A stretch of 64,000 bases of DNA, from the NCBI GenBank assembly GCA_031769625.1, contig JAUIMM010000202.1, positions 6,000,001 through 6,064,000 of the forward strand, read 5' to 3'. Under the pieces are notes generated by a model. That model saw nothing but the letters and a program-made list of their open reading frames with translations, was not told where the DNA came from and searched no databases. This DNA comes from Taudactylus pleione (Eukaryota; Chordata; Amphibia; Anura; Myobatrachidae). The position numbers and the translations under genes were made by a program. Shown piece by piece: positions 45,701 through 59,400 of this stretch. Each line of letters starts with the position of its first letter. Within the stretch, counting starts at the first letter, position 1.

Positions 45701-48700
45701 ACTCTACCGCTGTATTACGACACTTTATTATATTGTTTGGCATCATATTTACCTAATGTTATCTGCCGTAGCATTTTGTCCCTATATAAAATGTTGATGT
45801 ATCACTGTTATGAATTGTTATCTGCTGCATTTTAACTTTATGTTTAACATTGTTATATATGTTATGCACTTTTTACCTGTATGACATAGTATAATGTGCT
45901 TATATTACCATCATGCATTGTCTATATTATTTGTACATTGCCGCAGTATTATGTTTTAAGATTAAATTGTAATATAATAATTATATGTTGTTGACTTAAG
46001 CATATTTGCCTCTGTATAAAGCATTGTTATGTATTATGTTAATACGATGTTATCGTTTGGAAAAAAAGTGTTCAATAGATTAATGTATCGTGTTTATACA
46101 TTCTTATGTTGGAGAAAAGGGTCTTGATTCCCTGATTGGCTCAAAAATAGCTTAAATTTAAAATGGTGTTTCATAACTAGCTATGCCTTAATCTTTACAG
46201 TTTGAGGCTTTCCAAAAAGGAGAAACAGTGCAAACGCACCTGCTAAAGATCCAGCGATGGCGGCAAACCTCACAGAATGATCCTTCTTCTGACAGGTAAG
46301 TGCTACTAATGGACGTCATCTAGCAGACACTTCCTGCCAAAATACTGTGTATGCTTTGATCATCCAGAACTTTCATCCTACTGATCCTGGAGCTCCATGG
46401 GGTCCCACGTAGTGAACACTGTCATTCCTCTGCAAATGACTCATGTTTCTATCTTCTCAGCAAAAGACTCCTAAGTTCCATCTTGACTGAAGACAACATC
46501 AGCAGTGGAGAAGAAGGCCAGCCATTTACCTCTTGGCATCAGGGTGGAGACCAAACAGTGGTCAAAGAAAGATTCCTTCTAAATTGGTGTACTCTACCGC
46601 TGTATTACGACACTTTATTATATTGTTTGGCATCATATTTACCTAATGTCATCTGCCGTAGCATTTTGTCCCTATATAAAATGTTGATGTATCACTGTTA
46701 TGAATTGTTATCTGCTGCATTTTAACTTTATGTTTAACATTGTTATATATGTTATACACTTTTTACCTGTATGACATAGTATAATGTGCTTATATTACCA
46801 TCATGCATTGTCTATATTATTTGTACATTGCCGCAGTATTATGTTTTAAGATTAAATTGTAATATAATAGTTATATGTTGTTGACTTAAGCATATTAGCC
46901 TCTGTATAAAGCATTGTTATGTATTATGTTAACACAATGTTATCGTTTGGAAAAAAAGTGTTCAATAGATTAATGTATTGTGTTTATACATTCTTATGTT
47001 GGAGAAAAGGGTCTTGATTCCCTGATTGGCACAAAAATGGTTTAAATTTAAAATGGTGTTTCATAACTAGCTAAGCCTTAATCTTTACAGTTTGAGGCTT
47101 TCCAAAAAGGAGAAACAGTGCAAACGCACCTGCTAAAGATCCAGCGATGGCGGCAAACCTCACAGAATGATCCTTCTTCTGACAGGTAAGTGCTACTAAT
47201 GGACGTCATCAAGCAGACACTTCCTGCCAAAATACTGTGTATGCTTTGATCATCCAGAACTTTCATCCTACTGATCCTGGAGCTCCATGGGGTCCCACGT
47301 AGTGAACACTGTCATTCCTCTGCAAATGACTCATGTTTCTATCTTCTCAGCAAAAGACTCCTAAGTTCCATCTTGACTGTAGACAACATCAGCAGTGGAG
47401 AAGAAGGCCAGCCATTTACCTCTTGGCATCAGGGTGGAGACCAAACAGTGGTCCAAGAAAGATCCCTTCTAAATTGGTGTACTCTACCGCTATATTACGA
47501 CACTTTATTATATTGTTTGGCATCATATTTACCTAATGTTATCTGCCGTAGCATTTTGTCCCTATATAAAATGTTGATGTATCACTGTTATGAATTGTTA
47601 TCTGCTGCATTTTAACGTTATGTTTAACATTGTTTTATATGTTATACACTTTCTACCTGTATGACATAGAATATGGTGCTTATATTACCATCATGCATTG
47701 TCTATATTATTTGTACATTGCCGCAGTATTATGTTTTAAGATTAAATTGTAATGTAATAGTTATATGTTGTTGACTTAAGCACATTTGTCTCTGTATATA
47801 GCATTGTTATGTATTATGTTAATACAATGTTATCTTTTGCAAAAAAGAGTTCAATAAATTAATGTATTGTGTTTATACATTGTTGTGTTGGAGAAAAGGG
47901 TCTTGATTCCCTGATTGGCTCAAAAATAGCTTAAATTTAAAATGGTGTTTCATAACTAGCTAAGCCTTAATCTTTACAGTTTGAGGCTTTCCAAAAAGGA
48001 GAAACAGTGCAAACGCACCTGCTAAAGATCCAGCGATGGTGGCAAACCTCACAGAATGATCCTTCTTCTAACAGGTAAGTGCTACTAATGGACGTCATCA
48101 AGCAGACACTTCCTGCCAAAATACTGGGTATGGTTTGATCATCCAGAACTTTCATCCTACTGATCCTGGAGCTCCATGGGGTCCCACGTAGTGAACACTG
48201 TCATTCCACTGCATATGACTCATGTCTCTATCTTCTCAGCAAAAGACTCCTAAGTTCCATCTTGACTGTAGACAACATCAGCAGTGGAGAAGAAGGCCAG
48301 CCATTTACCTCTTGGCATCAGGGTGGAGACCAAAAAGTGGTCAAATAAAGATTCCTTCTAAATTGGTGTACTCTACCGCTGTATTACGACACTTTATTAT
48401 ATTGTTTGGCATCATATTTACCTAATGTTATCTGCCATAGCATTTTGTCCCTATATAAAATGTTGATGTATCACTGTTATGAATTGTTATCTGCTGCATT
48501 TTAACTTTATGTTTAACATTGTTATATATGTTATACACTTTTTACCTGTATGACATAGTATAATGTGCTTATATTACCATCATGCATTATCTATATTATT
48601 TGTACATTGCCGCAGTATTATGTTTTAAGATTAAATTGTAATGTAATAGTTATATGTTGTTGACAAGCATATTTGCCTCTGTATAAAGCATTGTTATGTA

Positions 48701-51060
48701 TTATGTTAATACAATGTTATCGTTTGCAAAAAAGTGTTCAATAAATTAATGTATTGTGTTTCTACATTGTTGTGTTGGAGAAAATGGTCTTAATTCCCTG
48801 ATTGGCTCAAAAATGTTCTAAATTTAAAATGGTGTTTCATAACTAGCTAAGCCTTAATCTTTACAGTTTGAGGCTTTCCAAAAAGGAGAAACAGTGCAAA
48901 CGCACCTGCTAAAGATCCAGCGATGGCGGCAAACCTCACAGAATGATCCTTCTTCTGACAGGTAAGTGCTACTAATGGACGTCATCTAGCAGACACTTCC
49001 TGCCAAAATACTGTGTATGCTTTGATCATCCAGAACTTTCATCCTACTGATCCTGGAGCTCCTTGGGGTCCCACATAGTGAACACTGTCATTCCTCTGCA
49101 AATGACTCATGTTTCTATCTTCTCAGCAAAAGACTCCTAAGTTCCATCTTGACTGTAGACAACATCAGCAGTGGAGAAGAAGGCCAGCCATTTACCTCTT
49201 GGCATCAGGGTGGAGACCAAACAGTGGTCAAAGAAAGATTCCTTCTAAATTGGTGTACTCTACCGCTGTATTACGACACTTTATTATATTGTTTGGCATC
49301 ATATTTACCTAATGTTATCTGCCATAGCATTTTGGCCCTATATAAAATGTTGATGTATCACTGTTATGAATTGTTATCTGCTGCATTTTAACTTTATGTT
49401 TAGCATTATTATAAATGTTATACACTTTTTACCTGTATGACATAGTATAATGTGCTTATATTACCATCATGCATTGTCTATATTATTTGTACATTGCCGC
49501 AGTATTATGTTTTAAGATTAAATTGTAATGTAATAGTTATATGTTGTTGACTTAAGCACATTAGCCTCTGTATATAGCATTGTTATGTATTATGTTAATA
49601 CAATGTTATCTTTTGCAAAAATAGAGTTCAATAAATTAATGTATTGTGTTTATACATTGTTGTGTTGGAGAAAATGTTCTTGATTCCCTGAGTGGCTCAA
49701 AAATGTTCTAAATTTAAAATGGTGTTTCATAACTAGCTAAGCCTTAATCTTTACAGTTTGAGGCTTTCCAAAAAGGAGAAACAGTGCAAACGCACCTGCT
49801 AAAGATCCAGCGATGGCGGCAAACCTCACAGAATGATCATTCTTCTGACAGGTAAGTGCTACTAATGGACGTCATCTAGCAGACACTTCCTGCCAAAATA
49901 CTGTGTATGCTTTGATCATCCAGAACTTTCATCCTACTGATCCTGGAGCTCCATGGGGTCCCACGTAGTGAACACTGTCATTTCTCTGCAAATGACTCAT
50001 GTTTCTATCTTCTCAGCAAAAGACTCCTAAGTTCCATCTTGACTGTAGACAACATCAGCAGTGGAGAAGAAGGCCAGCCTTTTACCTCTTGGCATCAGGG
50101 TGGAGACCAAACAGTGGTCAAAGAAAGATTCCTTCTAAATTGGTGTACTCTACCGCTGTATTACGACACTTTATTATATTGTTTGGTATCATATTTACCT
50201 AATGTTATCTGCCGTAGCATGTTGTCCCTATATAAAATGTTGATGTATCACTGTTATGAATTGTTATCTGCTGCATTTTAACTTTATGTTTAACATTGTT
50301 ATATATGTTATACACTTTTTACCTGTATGACATAGTATAATGTGCTTATATTACCATCATGCATTGTCTATATTATTTGTACATTGCCGCAGTATTATGT
50401 TTTAAGATTAAATTGTAATATAATAATTATATGTTGTTGACTTAAGCATATTTGCCTCTGTATAAAGCATTGTTATGTATTATGTTAATACGATGTTATC
50501 GTTTGGAAAAAAAGTGTTCAATAGATTAATGTATCGTGTTTATACATTCTTATGTTGGAGAAAAGGGTCTTGATTCCCTGTTTGGCTCAAAAATAGCTTA
50601 AATTTAAAATGGTGTTTCATAACTAGCTAATCCTTAATCTTTACAGTTTGAGGCTTTCCAAAAAGGAGAAACAGTGCAAACACACCTGCTAAAGATCCAG
50701 CGATGGCGGCAAACCTCACAGAATGATCCTTCTTCTGACAGGTAAGTGCTACTAATGGACGTCATCTAGCAGACACTTCCTGCCAAAATACTGTGTATGC
50801 TTTGATCATCCAGAACTTTCATCCTACAGATCCTGGAGCTCCATGGGGTCCCACGTAGTGAACACTGTCATTCCTCTGCAAATGACTCAAGTTTCTATCT
50901 TCTCAGCAAAAGACTCCTAAGTTCCATCTTGACTGTAGACAACATCAGCAGTGGAGAAGAAGGCCAGCCATTTACCTCTTGGCATCAGGGTGGAGACCAA
51001 ACAGTGGTCAAAGAAAGATTCCTTCTAAATTGGTGTACTCTACCGCTGTATTACGACACT
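45700..51060 (+). repeat. 890-bp array, block C: first copy of a 5,336-bp, six-monomer duplication
   Basis: Exon-2 anchors: 46,483; 47,373; 48,262; 49,149; 50,039; 50,929. The same monomers recur 5,336 bp further right with shared private variants: Glu for Val after the anchor (46,483), the QERSLL change (47,373), a premature TAA in exon 2 (48,346-48,348), CCCTGAGTGGCTC (49,691) and CCCTGTTTGGCTC (50,577). Ends are approximate, set by where neighbouring variants stop matching. Confidence 0.9.
47091..47615 (+). CDS. representative two-exon terminal coding module of the 890-bp monomer
   Basis: Exon 1 is 47,091-47,185 (acceptor ATCTTTACAG, donor GACAG/GTAAGT). The intron is 47,186-47,350 (165 nt, acceptor TATCTTCTCAG). 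Exon 2 runs from 47,351 to the TAA at 47,613-47,615, with AATAAA at 47,853-47,858. The junction completes a Ser codon and the frame stays open for 119 codons. It begins FEAFQKGETVQTHLLKIQRW and includes ISSGEEGQPFTSWHQGGDQT and CLASYLPNVICRSILSLYKM; the second half is hydrophobic, helical and Cys-rich. I recognise no family. No in-frame ATG exists before the last ~20 residues, so an upstream exon (phase 0) is required, or the RNA is non-coding. Elsewhere exon 1 starts 282 bases before the anchor and the stop ends 242 after it. Confidence 0.45.
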
Positions 51061-54000
51061 TTATTATATTGTTTGGCATCATATTTACCTAATGTTATCT
51101 GCCGTAGCATTTTGTCCCTATATAAAATGTTGATGTATCACTGTTATGAATTGTTATCTGCTGCATTTTAACTTTATGTTTAACATTGTTATATATGTTA
51201 TACACTTTTTACCTGTATGACATAGTATAATGTGCTTATATTACCATCATGCATTGTCTATATTATTTGTACATTGCCGCAGTATTATGTTTTAAGATTA
51301 AATTGTAATATAATAATTATATGTTGTTGACTTAAGCATATTTGCCTCTGTATAAAGCATTGTTATGTATTATGTTAATACGATGTTATCGTTTGGAAAA
51401 AAAGTGTTCAATAGATTAATGTATCGTGTTTATACATTCTTATGTTGGAGAAAAGGGTCTTGATTCCCTGATTGGCTCAAAAATAGCTTAAATTTAAAAT
51501 GGTGTTTCATAACTAGCTATGCCTTAATCTTTACAGTTTGAGGCTTTCCAAAAAGGAGAAACAGTGCAAACGCACCTGCTAAAGATCCAGCGATGGCGGC
51601 AAACCTCACAGAATGATCCTTCTTCTGACAGGTAAGTGCTACTAATGGTAGTCATCTAGCAGACACTTCCTGCCAAAATACTGTGTATGCTTTGATCATC
51701 CAGAACTTTCATCCTACTGATCCTGGAGCTCCATGGGGTCCCACGTAGTGAACACTGTCATTCCTCTGCAAATGACTCATGTTTCTATCTTCTCAGCAAA
51801 AGACTCCTAAGTTCCATCTTGACTGAAGACAACATCAGCAGTGGAGAAGAAGGCCAGCCATTTACCTCTTGGCATCAGGGTGGAGACCAAACAGTGGTCA
51901 AAGAAAGATTCCTTCTAAATTGGTGTACTCTACCGCTGTATTACGACACTTTATTATATTGTTTGGCATCATATTTACCTAATGTCATCTGCCGTAGCAT
52001 TTTGTCCCTATATAAAATGTTGATGTATCACTGTTATGAATTGTTATCTGCTGCATTTTAACTTTATGTTTAACATTGTTATATATGTTATACACTTTTT
52101 ACCTGTATGACATAGTATAATGTGCTTATATTACCATCATGCATTGTCTAAATTATTTGTACATTGCCGCAGTATTATGTTTTAAGATTAAATTGTAATA
52201 TAATAGTTATATGTTGTTGACTTAAGCATATTAGCCTCTGTATAAAGCATTGTTATGTATTATGTTAACACAATGTTATCGTTTGGAAAAAAAGTGTTCA
52301 ATAGATTAATGTATTGTGTTTATACATTCTTATGTTGGAGAAAAGGGTCTTGATTCCCTGATTGGCACAAAAATGGTTTAAATTTAAAATGGTGTTTCAT
52401 AACTAGCTAAGCCTTAATCTTTACAGTTTGAGGCTTTCCAAAAAGGAGAAACAGTGCAAACGCACCTGCTAAAGATCCAGCGATGGCGGCAAACCTCACA
52501 GAATGATCCTTCTTCTGACAGGTAAGTGCTACTAATGGACGTCATCAAGCAGACACTTCCTGCCAAAATACTGTGTATGCTTTGATCATCCAGAACTTTC
52601 ATCCTACTGATCCTGGAGCTCCATGGGGTCCCACGTAGTGAACACTGTCATTCCTCTGCAAATGACTCATGTTTCTATCTTCTCAGCAAAAGACTCCTAA
52701 GTTCCATCTTGACTGTAGACAACATCAGCAGTGGAGAAGAAGGCCAGCCATTTACCTCTTGGCATCAGGGTGGAGACCAAACAGTGGTCCAAGAAAGATC
52801 CCTTCTAAATTGGTGTACTCTACCGCTATATTACGACACTTTATTATATTGTTTGGCATCATATTTACCTAATGTTATCTGCCGTAGCATTTTGTCCCTA
52901 TATAAAATGTTGATGTATCACTGTTATGAATTGTTATCTGCTGCATTTTAACGTTATGTTTAACATTGTTTTATATGTTATACACTTTCTACCTGTATGA
53001 CATAGAATATGGTGCTTATATTACCATCATGCATTGTCTATATTATTTGAACATTGCCGCAGTATTATGTTTTAAGATTAAATTGTAATGTAATAGTTAT
53101 ATGTTGTTGACTTAAGCACATTTGTCTCTGTATATAGCATTGTTATGTATTATGTTAATACAATGTTATCTTTTGCAAAAAAGAGTTCAATAAATTAATG
53201 TATTGTGTTTATACATTGTTGTGTTGGAGAAAAGGGTCTTGATTCCCTGATTGGCTCAAAAATAGCTTAAATTTAAAATGGTGTTTCATAACTAGCTAAG
53301 CCTTAATCTTTACAGTTTGAGGCTTTCCAAAAAGGAGAAACAGTGCAAACGCACCTGCTAAAGATCCAGCGATGGTGGCAAACCTCACAGAATGATCCTT
53401 CTTCTAACAGGTAAGTGCTACTAATGGACGTCATCAAGCAGACACTTCCTGCCAAAATACTGGGTATGGTTTGATCATCCAGAACTTTCATCCTACTGAT
53501 CCTGGAGCTCCATGGGGTCCCACGTAGTGAACACTGTCATTCCACTGCATATGACTCATGTCTCTATCTTCTCAGCAAAAGACTCCTAAGTTCCATCTTG
53601 ACTGTAGACAACATCAGCAGTGGAGAAGAAGGCCAGCCATTTACCTCTTGGCATCAGGGTGGAGACCAAAAAGTGGTCAAATAAAGATTCCTTCTAAATT
53701 GGTGTACTCTACCGCTGTATTACGACACTTTATTATATTGTTTGGCATCATATTTACCTAATGTTATCTGCCATAGCATTTTGTCCCTATATAAAATGTT
53801 GATGTATCACTGTTATGAATTGTTATCTGCTGCATTTTAACTTTATGTTTAACATTGTTATATATGTTATACACTTTTTACCTGTATGACATAGTATAAT
53901 GTGCTTATATTACCATCATGCATTATCTATATTATTTGTACATTGCCGCAGTATTATGTTTTAAGATTAAATTGTAATGTAATAGTTATATGTTGTTGAC

Positions 54001-56420
54001 AAGCATATTTGCCTCTGTATAAAGCATTGTTATGTATTATGTTAATACAATGTTATCGTTTGCAAAAAAGTGTTCAATAAATTAATGTATTGTGTTTCTA
54101 CATTGTTGTGTTGGAGAAAATGGTCTTAATTCCCTGATTGGCTCAAAAATGTTCTAAATTTAAAATGGTGTTTCATAACTAGCTAAGCCTTAATCTTTAC
54201 AGTTTGAGGCTTTCCAAAAAGGAGAAACAGTGCAAACGCACCTGCTAAAGATCCAGCGATGGCGGCAAACCTCACAGAATGATCCTTCTTCTGACAGGTA
54301 AGTGCTACTAATGGACGTCATCTAGCAGACACTTCCTGCCAAAATACTGTGTATGCTTTGATCATCCAGAACTTTCATCCTACTGATCCTGGAGCTCCTT
54401 GGGGTCCCACATAGTGAACACTGTCATTCCTCTGCAAATGACTCATGTTTCTATCTTCTCAGCAAAAGACTCCTAAGTTCCATCTTGACTGTAGACAACA
54501 TCAGCAGTGGAGAAGAAGGCCAGCCATTTACCTCTTGGCATCAGGGTGGAGACCAAACAGTGGTCAAAGAAAGATTCCTTCTAAATTGGTGTACTCTACC
54601 GCTGTATTACGACACTTTATTATATTGTTTGGCATCATATTTACCTAATGTTATCTGCCATAGCATTTTGGCCCTATATAAAATGTTGATGTATCACTGT
54701 TATGAATTGTTATCTGCTGCATTTTAACTTTATGTTTAGCATTATTATAAATGTTATACACTTTTTACCTGTATGACATAGTATAATGTGCTTATATTAC
54801 CATCATGCATTGTCTATATTATTTGTACATTGCCGCAGTATTATGTTTTAAGATTAAATTGTAATGTAATAGTTATATGTTGTTGACTTAAGCACATTAG
54901 CCTCTGTATATAGCATTGTTATGTATTATGTTAATACAATGTTATCTTTTGCAAAAATAGAGTTCAATAAATTAATGTATTGTGTTTATACATTGTTGTG
55001 TTGGAGAAAATGTTCTTGATTCCCTGAGTGGCTCAAAAATGTTCTAAATTTAAAATGGTGTTTCATAACTAGCTAAGCCTTAATCTTTACAGTTTGAGGC
55101 TTTCCAAAAAGGAGAAACAGTGCAAACGCACCTGCTAAAGATCCAGCGATGGCGGCAAACCTCACAGAATGATCATTCTTCTGACAGGTAAGTGCTACTA
55201 ATGGACGTCATCTAGCAGACACTTCCTGCCAAAATACTGTGTATGCTTTGATCATCCAGAACTTTCATCCTACTGATCCTGGAGCTCCATGGGGTCCCAC
55301 GTAGTGAACACTGTCATTTCTCTGCAAATGACTCATGTTTCTATCTTCTCAGCAAAAGACTCCTAAGTTCCATCTTGACTGTAGACAACATCAGCAGTGG
55401 AGAAGAAGGCCAGCCTTTTACCTCTTGGCATCAGGGTGGAGACCAAACAGTGGTCAAAGAAAGATTCCTTCTAAATTGGTGTACTCTACCGCTGTATTAC
55501 GACACTTTATTATATTGTTTGGTATCATATTTACCTAATGTTATCTGCCGTAGCATGTTGTCCCTATATAAAATGTTGATGTATCACTGTTATGAATTGT
55601 TATCTGCTGCATTTTAACTTTATGTTTAACATTGTTATATATGTTATACACTTTTTACCTGTATGACATAGTATAATGTGCTTATATTACCATCATGCAT
55701 TGTCTATATTATTTGTACATTGCCGCAGTATTATGTTTTAAGATTAAATTGTAATATAATAATTATATGTTGTTGACTTAAGCATATTTGCCTCTGTATA
55801 AAGCATTGTTATGTATTATGTTAATACGATGTTATCGTTTGGAAAAAAAGTGTTCAATAGATTAATGTATCGTGTTTATACATTCTTATGTTGGAGAAAA
55901 GGGTCTTGATTCCCTGTTTGGCTCAAAAATAGCTTAAATTTAAAATGGTGTTTCATAACTAGCTAATCCTTAATCTTTACAGTTTGAGGCTTTCCAAAAA
56001 GGAGAAACAGTGCAAACACACCTGCTAAAGATCCAGCGATGGCGGCAAACCTCACAGAATGATCCTTCTTCTGACAGGTAAGTGCTACTAATGGACGTCA
56101 TCTAGCAGACACTTCCTGCCAAAATACTGTGTATGCTTTGATCATCCAGAACTTTCATCCTACAGATCCTGGAGCTCCATGGGGTCCCACGTAGTGAACA
56201 CTGTCATTCCTCTGCAAATGACTCAAGTTTCTATCTTCTCAGCAAAAGACTCCTAAGTTCCATCTTGACTGTAGACAACATCAGCAGTGGAGAAGAAGGC
56301 CAGCCATTTACCTCTTGGCATCAGGGTGGAGACCAAACAGTGGTCAAAGAAAGATTCCTTCTAAATTGGTGTACTCTACCGCTGTATTACGACACTTTAT
56401 TATATTGTTTGGCATCATAT
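51060..56420 (+). repeat. 890-bp array, block D: second copy of the 5,336-bp duplication
   Basis: Exon-2 anchors: 51,819; 52,709; 53,598; 54,485; 55,375; 56,265. It matches block C monomer by monomer, including the disabling TAA in exon 2 (53,682-53,684). It diverges from block C within the last monomer (CHSILALY at 56,265 against CRSILSLY at 50,929), which marks the right junction. Only scattered single-base differences are visible between the blocks, so the duplication is recent. Confidence 0.9.
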
Positions 56421-59400
56421 TTACCTAATGTTATCTGCCATAGCATTTTGGCCCTATATAAAATGTTGATGTATCACTGTTATGAATTGTTATCTGCTGC
56501 ATTTTAACTTTATGTTTAGCATTATTATAAATGTTATACACTTTTTACCTGTATGACATAGAATAATGCGCTTATATTACCATCATGCATTGTCTATATT
56601 ATTTGTACATTGCCGCAGTATTATGTTTTAAGATTAAATTGTAATGTTATAGTTATATGTTGTTGACTTAAGCACATTAGCCTCTATATATAGCATTGTT
56701 ATGTATTATGTTAATAAAATGTTATCTTTTGCAAAAATAGAGTTCAATAAATTAATGTATTGTGTTTATACATTGTTGTGTTGGAGAAAATGGTCTTGAT
56801 TCCCTGATTGGCTCAAAAATGTTCTAAATTTAAAATGGTGTTTCATAACTAGCTAAGCCTTAATCTTTACAGTTTGAGGCTTTCCAAAAAGGAGAAACAG
56901 TGCAAACGCACCTGCTAAAGATCCAGCGATGGCGGCAAACCTCACAGAATGATCCTTCTTCTGACAGGTAAGTGCTACTAAACCTCATCTAGCAGACACT
57001 TCCTGCCAAAAAACTGTGTATGCTTTGATCATCCAGAACTTTCATCTTACTGATCCTGGAGCTCCATGGGGTCCCACGTAGTGAACACTGTCATGTCTCT
57101 GCAAATGACTCATGTTCTATCTTCTCAGCAAAAGACTCCTAAGTTCCATCTTGACTGTAGACAACATCAGCAGTGGAGAAGAAGGCCAGCCATTTACCTC
57201 TTGGCATCAGGGTGGAGACCAAACAGTGGTCAAAGAAAGATTCCTTCTAAATTGGAGTACTCTACCGCTGTATTACGACACTTTATTATATTGTTTGGCA
57301 TCATATTTACCTAATGTCATCTGCCGTAGCATTTTGTCCCTATATAAAATGTTGATGTATAACTGTTATGAATTGTTATCTGCTGCATTTTAACTTTATG
57401 TTTAACATTGTTATATATGTTATACACTTTTTACCTGTATGACATAGTATAATGTGCTTATATTACCATCATGCATTATCTATATTATTTGTACATTGCC
57501 GCAGTATTATGTTTTAAGATTAAATTGTAATGTAATAGTTATATGTTGTTGACAAGCATATTTGCCTCTGTATAAAGCATTGTTATGTATTATGTTAATA
57601 CAATGTTATCGTTTGCAAAAAAGTGTTCAATAAATTAATGTATTGTGTTTCTACATTGTTGTGTTGGAGAAAAGGGTCTTGATTCCCTGATTGGCTCAAA
57701 AATGGTTTAAATTTAAAATGGTGTTTCATAACTAGCTAAGCCTTAATCTTTACAATTTGAGGCTTTCCAAAAAGGAGAAACAGTGCAAACGCACCTGCTA
57801 AAGATCCAGCGATGGCGGCAAACCTCACAGAATGATCCTTCTTCTGACAGGTAAGTGCTACTAATGGACGTCATCTAGCAGACACTTCCTGCCAAAATAC
57901 TGTGTATGCTTTGATCATCCAGAACTTTCATCCTACTGATCCTGGAGCTCCATGGGGTCCCACGTAGTGAACACTGTCATTCCTCTGCAAATGACTCATG
58001 TCTCTATCTTCTCAGCAAAAGACTCCTAAGTTGCATCTTGACTGTAGACAACATCAGCAGTGGAGAAGAAGGCCAGCCATTTACCTCTTGGCATCAGGGT
58101 GGAGACCAAACAGTGGTCAAGGAAAGATTCCTTCTAAATTGGTGTACTCTACCGCTGTATTACGACACTTTATTATATTGTTTGGCATCATATTTACCTA
58201 ATGTTATCTGCCATAGCATTTTGTCCCTATATAAAATGTTGATGTATCACTGTTATGAATTGTTATCTGCTGCATTTTAACTTTATGTTTAACATTGTTA
58301 TATATGTTATACACTTTTTACCTGTATGACATAGTATAATGTGCTTATATTACCATCATGCATTGTCTATATTATTTGTACATTGCCGCAGTATTATGTT
58401 TTAAGATTAAATTGTAATATAATAATTATATGTTGTTGACTTAAGCATATTTGCCTCTGTATAAAGCATTGTTATGTATTATGTTAATACGATGTTATCG
58501 TTTGGAAAAAAAGTGTTCAATAGATTAATATATCGTGTTTATACATTCTTATGTTGGAGAAAAGGGTCTTGATTCCCTGATTGGCTCAAAAATAGCTTAA
58601 ATTTAAAATGGTGTTTCATAACTAGCTAAGCCTTAATCTTTACAGTTTGAGGCTTTCCAAAAAGGAGAAACAGTGCAAACGCACCTGCTAAAGATCCAGC
58701 GATGGCGGCAAACCTCACAGAATGATCCTTCTTCTGACAGGTAAGTGCTACTAATGGACGTCATCTAGCAGACACTTCCTGCCAAAATACTGTGTATGCT
58801 TTGATCATCCAGAACTTTCATCCTACTGATCCTGGAGCTCCATGGGGTCCCACGTAGTGAACACTGTCATTCCTCTGCAAATGACTCATGTTTCTATCTT
58901 CTCAGCAAAAGACTCCTAAGTTCCATCTTGACTGTAGACAACATCAGCAGTGGAGAAGAAGGCCAGCCATTTACCTCTTGGCATCAGGGTGGAGACCAAA
59001 CAGTGGTCAAAGAAAGATTCCTTCTAAATTGGTGTACTCTACCGCTGTATTACGACACTTTATTATATTGTTTGGCATCATATTTACCTAATGTTATCTG
59101 CCGTAGCATGTTGTCCCTATATAAAATGTTGATGTATCACTGTTATGAATTGTTATCTGCTGCATTTTAACTTTATGTTTAACATTGTTATATATGTTAT
59201 ATACTTTTTACCTGTATGACATAGTATAATGTGCTTATATTACCATCATGCATTATCTATATTATTTGTACATTGCCGCAGTATTATGTTTTAAGATTAA
59301 ATTGTAATGTAATAGTTATATGTTGTTGACAAGCATATTTGCCTCTGTATAAAGCATTGTTATGTATTATGTTAATACAATGTTATCGTTTGCAAAAAAG

